Below are positions 50,617-61,128 of a stretch of 64,000 nucleotides of DNA, in pieces. Source of the stretch: Prosapia bicincta. Lineage: Eukaryota; Arthropoda; Insecta; Hemiptera; Cercopidae. The stretch spans positions 97,990,742 through 98,054,741 of the forward strand of contig JBAIZL010000006.1 of the NCBI GenBank assembly GCA_036971475.1. The letters are read 5' to 3'. The notes beneath the pieces were generated by a model that saw only the letters and a program-made list of their open reading frames with translations, did no database searches and had not been told where the DNA came from. Within the stretch, counting starts at the first letter, position 1. Every line of letters begins with the position of its first letter. The translations under genes were made by a program, and so were the position numbers.

Positions 50617-50945
50617 CCCATTGTGGATTAAATTATTCGTGATCCAAGTGATCTAGTGGCATGAGTCAATTCGTCATGTAAAATGTCTCTGCAACTAAAT
50701 AGTATTGCACTATAAAAAAAACCATTGCTTTGACACGAGAAACATGTTGCATGTGTATGGAACGTGCACTTGTGTTATTCCAAAGCGTGGAGGCGATTTA
50801 ACAAGGGTAGCGGAGTAAACATTCAACAGCCAAAAAAACATAGTTTCTTCAAGCAACAACTAAAATCGACGAGAAACCCTCATCTGTGTGCCCGTTGAAC
50901 ATATTTTGTGAGGACGAGATAACTTCTTCAATGGGTAGCAATGGG
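50617..50945. mobile_element. piggyBac-type MITE
   Basis: TTAA at 50613-50616 precedes CCCATTGTGGATTAAATTAT. The right end CAATGGG is followed by TTAG (TTAA with one change) at 50946-50949. 329 bp, no coding capacity. Short terminal repeats CCCATTG and TTAA targeting point to piggyBac mobilisation. Confidence 0.55.
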
Positions 50946-50949
50946 TTAG

Positions 50950-52110
50950 AACTCTATATTACACATAAATAATATGACCTGATACATAATAATTTATAAA
51001 CTATAATTTTGGTTACTATACACAAACTCTAATATATTTATATGCCAGGTGATTAATTATTTTACATTTGTATATTTTAAACTCATTTATGTTTAATATT
51101 TCTCATGTTATTACTCAACTCAAGATGGTTCTTAGAATTTTATTAATTAATCTGATGATTTCATATATCAAATAACTTTCAGTTTTGTACTATTTCTTAA
51201 AATATTCTTACAATTAATTTTATTGTATTTTTCATGTCATTAGTGACTTTGTTATTGATAGGAACCACTTTCTTAATTTAAACTTGACAAATATTTGTAA
51301 CATTGGTGAAATAAACCTTATTTTAGATAGTTTTTGAATAACTTTAACTATCATAAAGAGTTTTACTTTCACTCTGGACATTCTTTTTTAACAAGCTATT
51401 ACTTAAAAGTTTTCCTGCCCATTATGTATGTTTATATTACTATAATAATAAATTAGTTATTTTTTATTTTAAGCAAAGTCATAGTTTATTTTATTGATGA
51501 AAAATGCTTTTGTGAAATTTTTTTTTGAATGTTATAAGCTTAAGAAATACATTTGAGTTTTAAATTACTAAAATTTGTTTGAGAAATAAAATATTTAAAT
51601 ATTTGATAAAGATTATTTTTCTAATCAAACTGCAAACCTAGGAAAGCAGAAAAATACCTCTTCTCTCCCTATCTTTCTTAATTTAAATGAACACATTTCA
51701 AGAGTTAATTAGGCTTATTCTAAACTCAGTTACATGATGTTGAGCTGAAAAATTGTTATTTAGTAAATTCGGCTTGTATGTTTAGAATACATTCAGCATA
51801 CTTAAATCCAGATGAAAAAAGAGTTTAGCACACGGTTTGTCAGTACAGCCTTTATAGGAATTTGTCATATCAATATGATTATCAGCAGCAATATTTTCAG
51901 ATGAGTAAATATTGGACATCCAAAACACATAAACTGAAATAGAAATGACATCCATAGGATAGGCAGAAGGCTCTATTACATATTTATGTTACACGTCCTA
52001 ACAGAAATGTAAAATATCGTTGTGGATCTTTTTTAATTTATAGTCTTCCTTCTGCATCATCTAATGGTTCTTGTTGTCTACCAGTTATAGAGTCAAATTT
52101 CCTTGTATGC
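50950..52110. other. Unassigned AT-rich DNA
   Basis: No gene or repeat recognised. Confidence 0.4.
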
Positions 52111-52114
52111 AAAC

Positions 52115-52115
<1 letters not shown>

Positions 52116-52164
<49 letters not shown>
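52116..52164. repeat. (TA)n microsatellite
   Basis: Pure TA run; another, shorter, at 52368-52393 interrupts the family D inverted repeat. Confidence 0.95.
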
Positions 52165-52168
<4 letters not shown>

Positions 52169-52264
52169 AAATAATATTATAATATAATATAAAATAAAAG
52201 TTTAACAACATTGTAATTAATTTGGCATAGCTATTTATTTCATCTAATTTGTACATATGTTAAT

Positions 52265-52510
52265 TTTAATTGTTTAATATTCCTCATGATGTTGGTACTG
52301 TTAGCCAACGAAAAGCTTTGAATTGTAAATTCAATTATAATTCTTGTATTTGTATTTTGACTTAGTTTATATATATATATATATATATATATTTAAAACA
52401 ACATAGGTTAATCAAATACAAGAATATTTATTATTTTATATCCAAAGCTTTTCGTTGGCAAACAGTACCAACATCATCAGGAATGAAAATTACAATAATG
52501 TAAGCTATAG
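52265..52510. repeat. Family D inverted repeat at PLE 3' end, with hammerhead-like motifs
   Basis: The plus-strand arm has TCATGATGTTGGTACTG (stem GTTGG 52291-52295, CCAAC 52305-52309), then GAAA. The opposite arm (minus strand, 52480 to 52450) has CTGATGA, T, GTTGG, loop, CCAAC, GAAAAGC. The arms flank (TA)n at 52368-52393. The right arm directly follows the GIY-YIG end of the PLE, so this is its 3' terminal region plus an inverted copy. Confidence 0.75.
52450..52480 (-). ncRNA. Hammerhead-ribozyme-like motif, PLE 3' end
   Basis: Minus strand: CTGATGA, one T, stem GTTGG/CCAAC around a loop of about 9 nt, then GAAA. The stem differs by paired changes from family D at 21.15 kb (GCTGG/TCGGC), which suggests selection on RNA pairing. 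Cleavage-site and stem III/I were not resolved by eye. Confidence 0.45.
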
Positions 52511-54574
52511 GCCTAAAACATATGTTTAATTAGAAATAGAATTGTTGTTAAATTTATACATATTGCCAAATTTATTTTGTTGCTGTAACATTATAGACAT
52601 TGAATATAGTATCAAATTTAGAATGTATTTGTATTTGTTCTTTTATTAATTTGTTATTATTATTGTGTTTATATATTTCGAATGCTTCATATATATTCAT
52701 TCTTAATCCCTTATTAATTTCTTTTATAAGTCTCATATTTTCTATATTTGGAAATTGGTGCTTATTATTAATACAATGATTTGCGAAATTTGATTTATAT
52801 ATTTCTGGATTAATATAGGCATTTAAATGTTCTTTATATCTTTCTTTTAATTTTTTCTTGGTTTGACCTATATAAGCTTTATTACAATTTTCGCATTCTA
52901 ATTTATAAACACCACCTTTTTCATGCATATTAATTGTTTTATTATTGCTATTTATTATGTTTATTATTAGCTTTGTATGCAATTTTGATATTTGTATTTT
53001 TAAATAATTTGGTGATGTTTTTTTATTTCATGGCCTATAAATAAAAATGAAGTCCATATTGTATTATTATTATTATTATTGCAAATTAAATTATTATTTT
53101 GTTTATTAAAAATATTATAATTAAGTTTATCAACAGTTTTCTTTTTATAACCGTTTTCTAATGCAATTTGATAAATTATGTTTTTTTCTCTTATTTTATT
53201 TTTTTCATTCATGGGTATTTTATGCATTCTATATAATAAGTTATATAAAGCAGCCATTTTTTTAATTATATGGATGATTAGAATTATTTGGTATAATTTG
53301 GTTTGTCAAAGTTGGTTTACAGTATATCATATATTCAAATTTTTCATTTTTTCTTATTATTGTTAACTCTAGAAAATTTATTTTGTTATTTGTTTCAATT
53401 TCATAAGTAAATTTGATTTTATTATTTATTTTATCCAAAATATTTGTTAAATTTATATTATTATTGTTTGATATATACATTCCATCATCTACATAGCGAA
53501 CCCAATAACCATTTTTATCATATATTTTTATAATTTCATGTATTTTATTATCTAATTGTTGTAAAAATATTTCAGATAATATATTTGATAATGGCGAGCC
53601 CATAGCAAGACCATCTTCTTGTTTATAAATTTTGTCATTGTATGAAAAATAATTTTGATTTAATATTATTTTGAGTGTATTTAAAATTTCTAATGTTAAT
53701 TTTTATCTTTCTCGTGTTCTAATTTAGATTTTACAATTTCAAGAGTTTCTTTTATAGGTATGTTTGTATACATATTTTTTATATCTAATGATATTAATTT
53801 TGTATTTTCATTAATTTTAATTGCATTTAGTTTTTCAATAAGATTAATAGAATTTATGACAGTATGATTATTATTTAGTTCTATTTTATCTTTAAGAATA
53901 TTTACCATAACCTTTGATATTTTATAAGATGGAGCATTTATAAAATTTATTAATGGTCTTATTGGTTTATCTATTTTATGTAATTTCATAAGTCCATTCA
54001 ATATTGGAATTTTTGGATTATCATTTATGTAGTTGCTAATTTTATTTTTATTGAATAATTTATATGAAGATTTTACAATATTTTTTATTTTATTTTGAAA
54101 TTTATTTGTAGGATCTTTATGTATTTGACAAAATTGATTATCATTTATGTATTTTTCTGTTTTTGTTATGTGCTCATTTTTATCAATAATGACAATAGCA
54201 TTACTTTTATCTGCCTTTACTGTAATAAGATTATTATTTTGTAATTTTTGTTTTAAATCTTTAATTTCTGAATATTGTTTTTTATGTGTTTTATTAACTG
54301 TATTTTTTTAAATCATTTTTTTAATTTCATAAGCTTCTTCGATTCTGGTATTTTCTTGTAAGTTTGTATTTAGTTTACTAATAGCTAGTTCTGTATCTAT
54401 TATAATATTATTAATATTATTATTTATGTCTGTTTTTATATTGGTTTTATTGTTTTCAAGTAGTTTTATTTCATTATTATTAAATCCAGTATTTGATAGA
54501 TTAACTATATTAGGGTGAAAATTATGATATTTAATTTCATGTACATCAGTAGATTGTTCTACACTTGGGGACAA
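52511..54574 (-). mobile_element. Penelope-like element with RT and GIY-YIG, nearly complete
   Basis: Minus-strand order from 54574: N-terminal Asn/Ile-rich region, RT entry (NGLMKLHKIDKPIRPLINF), motif A (LISLDIKNMYTNIP, about 53790), motif B (GLAMGSPLSNILSE, about 53590), motif C with intact catalytic YVDD (GYWVRYVDDGMYI, about 53500), motif E region (INFLELTI), then the GIY-YIG nuclease (YKLECENCNKAYIGQTKKKL, 52905) and C-terminus (FDTIFNVYNVTATK). Frames shift about three times (near 53690, 53260 and 53000), so the copy is probably dead but young. It abuts the GC-rich block at 54.575 kb. Confidence 0.88.
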
Positions 54575-55420
54575 CTACCCCTAACTCGGCCTGTACGTAA
54601 CCTAGGACTATAGGGGTAGTTTTGGATGATGCAGGGGGTTGATGCGGCCCTGATCCTAGCCTTGGGGGTGGTTTCGACCACGTTTAGAGGGGTAGGGGGT
54701 AGTTTTTCGAAAAAAATAAATTCCAACCCACTGACCTAGGCTGGATAAATTGCATCCAACCTAACCTAACCTACGTATGGGGGGTGACCTCAGCTACGTT
54801 AAGGACCATCTCCGGGGGTAGCTCCGGGGGTGGATTGGGGGTGGGGGGTAGTTTTCGAAATTTTTTTTTAAAAACGTGCCTTGATGGATAGGGTGAGTTT
54901 AGAGTGTATTATCGCTACAGTTGGGGGTGGTTTCACCTAGGGGTAGTTTTTAAATAAAATATGAAAATGCCAAAAATCGATCGGATGGATCAACAAACAG
55001 TACGGGATATGTGTAGAGTCCATTATGGTAGGCCGTGTGGGTGGTTTCACCTGTTTTCAGATTGCCAAAAATGATCGGTGTCCTAGGTAAAAGTCACTCC
55101 CGAACCCGCGCTTGAGGTAACACCGCCGAGGAGCGGGTAAAGCTAACACGGAGCATGGTCTCGGGTAAAAGCCAACCTAGGTAACCCCTGGAATCAGGCA
55201 TCATGTGGGGGTGGTTAGGTTAAAATGATCGGTTAGTTAAAAAATGATCGGCTAGATCAAACGACCAACGCTCCAACTAAACGCTAATTTTAACCGACCA
55301 ACAATTATACACAGAGTTCAAATAGTCAACAAGTTGAATCGACCAATCACAACGCAAGGGCCCGGTAGGTCTACGCAAACGGTCGCTGTAAGACGTGAAG
55401 GCTTATATACCGTGTTAAGC
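54575..55420. other. G-rich, gene-free entry to the unusual block
   Basis: Composition shifts abruptly from AT-rich to G-rich. Variants of GGGGGTAGTTTT / GGGGGTGGTTTC recur at least seven times between 54610 and 55050. 54814-54848 has four G-runs of 5, 5, 5 and 6 spaced by 7, 6 and 1 bases, a strong G-quadruplex pattern. CCTAACCTAACCTA occurs once near 54762. From 55230 the words ATGATCGG and ACCGACCAAC begin, shared with 59.5-59.65 kb. No ORF of note. Confidence 0.6.
54814..54848 (+). other. G-quadruplex-forming motif
   Basis: Four runs of guanine (54814-54818, 54826-54830, 54837-54841, 54843-54848) on the plus strand within 35 bases, in a window that is otherwise AT-rich. Confidence 0.6.
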
Positions 55421-57117
55421 CAATATATATATATATATATATATATGATAGCCCACATAATGTGTTAAACAAATACGCATGCAAGCCTACATACATACTA
55501 TGCTAGGCCAACATACATGGGCCTACTATGTCTGTAAACACAGGCCAAAGCCCTTATGACCTGAGCTATTTTCACCTCTTCTATCAGGTTGATCCTGGCA
55601 ACCGTTTAATATGGGAGGTACTATAGGGTACATCTACCAATACATAACCTATCAAGCCCACGTAAAGATTTAATATATTTGATGACGTATCCGCGTTCGA
55701 GCGACTCTATGCAGGTATTAGGCCCACCCTAACTAGAGTGTTCTACCCCTAAATGCATTGGGTAATGCGGGGCAAGGGGTTATGATTGCCAAACTCAAAA
55801 CTTGTCTATGCTACTAAATTAATAAACAATGCATTAAAGCCTTATCGTGTGAGGGAATACGTTTGGCCTACATAGCAGTTGACCGTGTAAAGCTAAACAT
55901 GTACAGACTTGCAGCGATAACGCATTATCTAAAAACCGCAACGGCAGCCGGCGACCTGGCATAAAAACCCGCACGGCTGTGTCGATGTGAATCTAGGCGA
56001 GTGTTTATGTTTTGATTACTGTATCAACTTACTATGTAATGTCGGCATACCAAGGCCTACATATATAATCAGAAATCAGTGTAAATAATCAAATAGCCTC
56101 AATGGATATATCCTATAGCTGTAAATGTATCTAGATATAAAGGTATATATGGAGAAACACTAATAATGAGGCCTATCACAAAACGTGAATAAATATATGA
56201 TATAAAACGATCCTAAAACGATGCTAAGCCAACATGCAAGCTATCATACATAGGCGTATATACCACGTTAAGCCTACATACATGATAGTACACATAATGT
56301 GTTAAACAAACATGCGTGTAAACCTGCATACATACTATGCCAAGCCGACTTACATGAATCCCTAAATGTGCCTACTATGTCGGTAAACCACTTGCCAAAG
56401 CCTATATGATCTGAGCCTGACACACATTTACACCTCGTCTATCAGGTAGAACCTGGCAACCGTATAATACGGGAAGTACTATATGGTATAGCTAACAATG
56501 CATAACCTATCACGCCCATGACGGTCAACAAATATTACAATATAATTAAAAAAGTCACGCAACCTATATACATACAATGCTAACCAATATAGGCATATAT
56601 ACTATGTTAAACCAGCATGCAATATACTCTAAATAGCCATATATACGCTGTTAAACAAATATGCGTGTAAACCTACATAAATACTATGCTAAGCCAACAT
56701 GCATGCTATCTTACTATGTTAAGCCTAAATACATAATAGAATACATAATGTGTTAAACATATATGTGTGTAAGCCTGCATAGATATTATGCTAAGAAGAC
56801 ATGGGCCTACAAAGTATAACACATTATATCCAGTGCATAGTTTAGCTAATGGTTATCACACACTATCCTACAAGCTGTCCACAAATTACCACATAATACT
56901 TGATACATAGCATGGCTAATCATTAACACATAGTATGACCCAACACATAATATCCGGTGCATAGCCTCGCTAAATAAGCATAAACTCCCCAAAATTGGCT
57001 TATCAATTATGTATGGTCTAGATATAGTCACACATGTCATTTCAAAAGTCAGCTGGAAAGAAACACTAGCCTGGTATATACTATGTTAAACCAGCATGCA
57101 ATATACTCTAAATAGCC
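55420..57117. repeat. Left outer arm: degenerate repeats of the GC-richer block
   Basis: Words such as TATGCTAAGCCAACATGCAT, GTGTTAAACAAATACGC and TAAGCCTACATACAT recur throughout, at imperfect spacing. A longer unit with TCTATCAGGT(T/A)GA(T/A)CCTGGC is at 55585 and 56440. 56680-57117 is the part with a nearly exact inverted copy at 61129-61421 plus 63854-64000. A 64-codon minus-strand frame (57040-56846) has an equal partner on the plus strand at 61206-61400; this reflects the duplication and is not evidence of a gene. Confidence 0.8.
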
Positions 57118-57118
57118 A

Positions 57119-57396
57119 CCCTAGGTCTTAGACAGTATATAGATAGCTACCAACGCTTACCAAAATAGCTATGCAGAAACCATCAAGGCCTTTACACATA
57201 TTGTCTAGGTATGTTGTATCATTTACAGCATACTAACTAAGGTAAAGCTACCTTTCAGGTAGGCCCTAGGTAAAGCTACCTTTGAGGTCTTAGGTAAAGC
57301 TACCTTGGAGTCAGGCCATAGGTAAAGACACCGTCGAGTCAGGTCTTAGGTAAAGCCACCTTGGAGTCATCTTTAGGTAAAGCCAGCTTGGAGTGG
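57119..57396. repeat. Left inner arm of inverted repeat, with AGGTAAAG tandem units
   Basis: 57119-57240 (CCCTAGGTCTTAGACAGTAT and on) and six units starting AGGTAAAG at 57240, 57268, 57292, 57320, 57348 and 57375 (24-28 bp). Mirrored at 59193-59437 with one unit fewer. AGGTA-AAGC-TACCT in a unit is a small inverted repeat. Confidence 0.85.
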
Positions 57397-57409
57397 TAAA
57401 ACAGCTATC

Positions 57410-57730
57410 AATGCTTGCCCAATCTCAATAGTATACATCCTGTATTAAACCGTTATGTGTGTTACCCTACATACTGTGTTAACCCATATACATCCTGTAT
57501 TAGGCCAATATGCATGATACCCTACATTCCTCCTGTGATAGGCCAATATGTACGTAAAGCTACACAGCAACACATGCTCTGTTAATCTAATATGCATGTA
57601 AACCTGTATTAGGTATATATGGGTGTTAACCTACATAGGCCCACATACTGGGTTAAGCCGATATACATGTAAATCTACGCACATCCTGTAATAAACCAAT
57701 ATGCACGTTACCTTACATTATCGTACAGAT
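57410..57730. repeat. Degenerate tandem repeats of about 50 bp
   Basis: Repeats of the pattern CATCCTGTATTA(G/A)(G/A)CCAATATGCATG(T)AAACCTACAT. Related to the words in the left outer arm. Non-coding. Confidence 0.6.
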
Positions 57731-57879
57731 TGTGCTAAGTCAATAAACAGTTTCATTGCAGGTGTAGATCATACACACACAGAGCTCGACAAATAAATGC
57801 TTGTTTAAAACCTTTACAGTAATCGTCAGCACCCGACCGTGATAGCACACTCTGGACATATCAGCATAACCGCAGCAAA

Positions 57880-57914
57880 TGACGTCAAACAAAATGTCGG
57901 TCAAGATGGCGTCC
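57880..57914 (+). promoter_or_regulatory. CRE + YY1-like module upstream of the IAP-like gene
   Basis: TGACGTCA (57880-57887), 14 nt, CAAGATGGCGTCC (57902-57914). TGACGTCA is the full cAMP-response/ATF palindrome and CAAGATGGCG is the YY1/Pho-type core. About 220 bp before the start codon. A second module with the same 14-nt spacing, in opposite orientation, is at 59708-59740. Confidence 0.5.
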
Positions 57915-58095
57915 GGACCATCGGCTGGTCATCTGTATAGGATTAACTGTTGCTTGCCACCTATACTTACTTTAACACTAGTCCATCTGCAGGAGAAATC
58001 GGCCTATTGCTGAGCATAAATCTGAACGAGTTCAACATGCCTCCGTGGTAACCCCTATCAACCTTGACGTAATCAACCCCTAACCAAGAGAACAA

Positions 58096-58101
58096 TATAA
58101 G
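58096..58101 (+). promoter_or_regulatory. TATA box of the IAP-like gene
   Basis: TATAAG, 42 bases before the ATG. Transcription would start near the TCAGACA at 58126, leaving a leader of only about 12-15 nt. Confidence 0.5.
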
Positions 58102-58137
58102 TACGGACAGCACAGACCCAAGTCCTCAGACAACACC

Positions 58138-58674
58138 ATGGTAGGTGTCTACTACTGGACAGATACTCTCACAATCGAGAAGAAAGCCTTCCCCAAACTA
58201 TCACCGTATCGTCGTAGATTACGATCATTTCGTACTTGGAAAGGAGTGTCAAATGATACTGTCAACCCCGTGCGTCTCAGCGAAGCGGGATTCTTTTACA
58301 CAGGCCAAGAAGATCAAACATTGTGCTTTACATGCGCCGGAGGCCTTAAAGATTGGTCAGCGAATGATGATCCGTTACAGGAACATGCAAAGTGGTTTCC
58401 TAAATGTAAATACGTAGTGGGTATATGTGCTAAACAGGCCCAGATGGGGGTAGACATCTGTACAACAGACGATGAAGACTACTCGGACGACGATGACGAT
58501 GTAAACAATCAGGATGGTCGTACGCTGTGCAAGATTTGCTGTATCGATGAAATACAGGTTGCCCTTCTACCGCGCGGACATGTGTTTGCCTGTCTGGGGT
58601 GTGCATTGAACCTTCAAGAGTGTGGCATATGCAGAGTACAGACATCCGCTACGATAAGAGTATATCTATCGTAG
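58138..58674 (+). CDS. BIR-RING inhibitor-of-apoptosis-like protein, 178 aa, intronless
   Basis: One BIR domain, residues about 26-94: RLRSFRTWKG, EAGFFYTGQEDQTLCFTCAG and zinc ligands Cys63, Cys66, His83, Cys90 with the GGLKDW and EHAKWFPKC signatures. An acidic linker (111-122, DDEDYSDDDDDV) follows, then a C-terminal RING (131-165) ending CGICR, with the closing IRVYLS typical of IAPs. RING ligands Cys131, Cys134, His148, Cys152, Cys155, Cys162 and Cys165 are present, but the third, normally Cys in P-C-G-H, is Arg146. IAPs bind caspases or other BIR partners and act as ubiquitin ligases; here ligase activity may be weakened. The start has A at -3 and G at +4, with TATA upstream and AATAAA downstream. 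One BIR plus RING without introns is common in large DNA viruses of invertebrates and also in host retrocopies. Confidence 0.9.
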   Translation: MVGVYYWTDTLTIEKKAFPKLSPYRRRLRSFRTWKGVSNDTVNPVRLSEAGFFYTGQEDQTLCFTCAGGLKDWSANDDPLQEHAKWFPKCKYVVGICAKQAQMGVDICTTDDEDYSDDDDDVNNQDGRTLCKICCIDEIQVALLPRGHVFACLGCALNLQECGICRVQTSATIRVYLS

Positions 58675-58708
58675 CTAAGCCTAATGTAAATAATACTACT
58701 ATGTGATC

Positions 58709-58714
58709 AATAAA
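58709..58714 (+). terminator. Polyadenylation signal of the IAP-like gene
   Basis: AATAAA 34 bases after the stop codon, followed by a T/G-rich stretch (TTTTGTATACACGTGTTTGT). Confidence 0.65.
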
Positions 58715-58739
58715 ATGATTTTGTATACACGTGTTTGTA

Positions 58740-59190
58740 CTTATTGTCGAAGAAAAACGAAACTCCTTTAATAAAACAAACTATATAGGTAGATCAACAT
58801 GGGATAAGGTAATAAGTACTAGTGTCTTGATAATAGAGACGTATATTTACATTTGAACAATAAACAAAATTAAACATTCAGTGTTAAATCTAGTTACAAA
58901 TACTCTGCTATCGCTTTATACACATTTATACAAAAGCTTAGACATATTACTAGATATCTAGGTAATTAATATATCAACTCAGCCTCTAGACAAGTTTAAC
59001 ACTAGCTTAGACATTTCTTCTGTAAACTGTAAAAATTCCAATCATCTGGCATAATTTAGGCTAAATATAACTTCACAAAAAACATGTACACTCGTGTGCT
59101 AGGTCTAATGCTAAAACTAGCGTGGTATTTCTAACATAAACTGTCGTTAGAGTGTATTAAAATCTGATTAGGGCAAAACACAGGCCCTTC
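58740..59190. other. Unique DNA after the IAP-like gene, no gene seen
   Basis: About 450 bp without repeats or coding signal on either strand; AT content is intermediate. It ends at the right inner arm. Confidence 0.5.
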
Positions 59191-59192
59191 TC

Positions 59193-59437
59193 CAAACTGG
59201 CTTTACCTAAGACCTGACTCGACGGTGTCTTTACCTATGGCCTGACTCCAAGGTAGCTTTACCTAAGACCTCAAAGGTAGCTTTACCTAGGGCCTACCTG
59301 AAAGGTAGCTTTACCTTAGTTAGTATACTGTGAATGATACAACATACCTAGACAATATGTGTAAAGGCCTTGACGGTTTCTGCATAGCTATTTTGGTAAG
59401 CGTTGGTAGCTATCTATATACTGTCTAAGACCTAGGG
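59193..59437. repeat. Right inner arm of inverted repeat
   Basis: Inverse of 57119-57393: five AGGTAAAG-type units on the minus strand, then ATACTGTCTAAGACCTAGGG at 59418-59437. Near-identical to the left copy apart from one missing unit and scattered substitutions. Confidence 0.85.
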
Positions 59438-59439
59438 CT

Positions 59440-59745
59440 TTTGCCGGTGCCTTCACTAACCATAGGCCCATTTGACCTCGGTGTAGATGTTGGTTGATTA
59501 GCGTAGGTTTTTCAACGTTGATTAGCTGAAACGTTGATCTGGCCTTCACCAGCCATAGCCTATTTGAACTTGGTGTAAATGTTGTTCGTTTGAACTTCGC
59601 GTATGTTGGTCGGTTAAACTTAGCTAAGACAGTAGTTTAGTTGAAACGTTGGTTATTTGATCTAACCTGCACTGGCCATAGCCTGTTTGAACACGGTATC
59701 AACATAGCCGCCATCTTGTTCTCCGCCCTGGATGACGTCATATTT
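59440..59745. other. Spacer with imperfect repeats and the second CRE/YY1 module
   Basis: Two to three degenerate units of CATAGCC(T)(A/G)TTTGAAC...GGTGTA(A/G)ATGTTG, with GTTGGTCGGTTAAAC words as at 55.29 kb. It ends with the module at 59708-59740. No gene. Confidence 0.5.
59708..59740 (-). promoter_or_regulatory. Second CRE + YY1-like module
   Basis: Minus strand: TGACGTCA (59740-59733), 14 nt, CAAGATGGCGG (59718-59708). Same parts, order and spacing as at 57880 although the spacer sequence differs. It points toward the IAP-like gene's 3' side; no minus-strand gene was found. Confidence 0.45.
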
Positions 59746-61128
59746 GGTCCTAAGTTGTGCATCGGATACTATGTGTTAGCTTATATCACGCCACTCATCA
59801 GATGCTATGTGTTAGCCCATAGTCAAGCTATACATCGGGTGCTATATGATGAACATTAGCCAAGCTATGCAATGGATATTGTGTGTTACTTTGTATTCAA
59901 GCTTCTCATCGGATACTATTTGTTAACTTGTAGTCAAGCTATGCATCGGATACTGTGTGTTAGCCCTAGTCAAGCCGTTCATCGGATACTATATGATACG
60001 CATTAGCCTAGCTATGCAACAGGTACTGTGTGTTATCCATTAGCTAAGCTACGCATCGGATACTGTGTGTTAACCATAGTCAAACTAACCACTAGTTATC
60101 CACTAGCCTAGCTATGCTTTGGATACCATGTGTTAACCATTAGTCAATCTATACCTCGGATACTATGTGCTAGCCCTAGTCAGGCTATACATCGGATATT
60201 ATGTGTTAATCATTAGCCTAGCTATGCAACAGGTACTATTTAATAACCATTAGCCAGACTATGCAATGATTATTATGTGTTAGTTTGTAATCAACCTACT
60301 CTACGGATACTATGAGATAAACCTTAGTCAATCTACTCATCGGATACTGTTTGTTAAACCCTAGTCAGCCCGGGCATCGGATATTTTGTGTTAACTTGTA
60401 GTCAATCTATGCATCGGATATTATGTGTTAGTTTGTAATCAACCTACTCATGTGATAATCATAGTCAAGCTATGCTTTGGATACTGTTTGTTGAACCATA
60501 CTCAAGCTATGCATTGGGTGCTACATGATGAACATTAGCCCGGCTATGCACTGGAGATTATGTGTTGGGCTATAGTCAAGCTACTTATCGGATACTATAT
60601 GTTAACCCATAGTTAAAAATAACTATTAGCCCAGCTATATGTTGGTCATTAGCCAAGCCATGCATTGGATGTGTTAACCATTAGTCAGGCTACACATCGG
60701 ATATTCCATAGCCAGGCTCAGCATCGGCTACTATGTGCTAACCATTAGCGAGGCTGTGCACCGGATATTATATGTGGGGGCATACTCAAGCTACTTATCG
60801 GATACTATATGTTAACCCATCGTCAGGCTATGCATCGGATACTATGTGTTAATGATTAGTCTAGCTATGTATCAGGTATTATGTGGGCAAGTTGTAGTCA
60901 GGCTACTGTGTGATAACCATTAGCTAAACTATGCATTGGATATAATGTGTTATAATTTGTAGGCCCTTGTCTTCTTAGCATAATATGTGTGCAGGCTTAC
61001 ACACATGTTTGTTTAACGCAGTATGTAGGCCTAACATAGTATATACGCCTATCTATGATAGCATGGATATTGGCTTAGCGTAGTATTTATGTAGGTTTAC
61101 ACGCATATATGTTTAACAGCGTATATAT
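59745..61128. repeat. Degenerate satellite, about 37-bp units
   Basis: Units of the type CTATGCATCGGATACTATGTG, then TTAACCATAGTCAAG, recur roughly every 37 bp with heavy divergence for about 1.2 kb; 60930-61128 is a diverged direct copy of the outer-arm sequence. This block is present between the right arms but absent between the left ones (57117/57119), so the palindrome is asymmetric. Confidence 0.8.

Noticed and set aside
54755..54775. Arthropod telomere repeat (TTAGG/CCTAA)
   Set aside because: Only about two and a half units in one place; too short to call a telomeric tract, kept only as a side note to the junction.
56846..57040. 64-codon ORF duplicated at 61206-61400 as a conserved gene
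   Set aside because: The identity reflects the young inverted duplication, the product has no domain pattern, and repeat units run through it.
58145..58645. Overlapping ORFs in other frames of the IAP-like gene
   Set aside because: BIR and RING ligands are all in the 58138 frame; the others are shadows.
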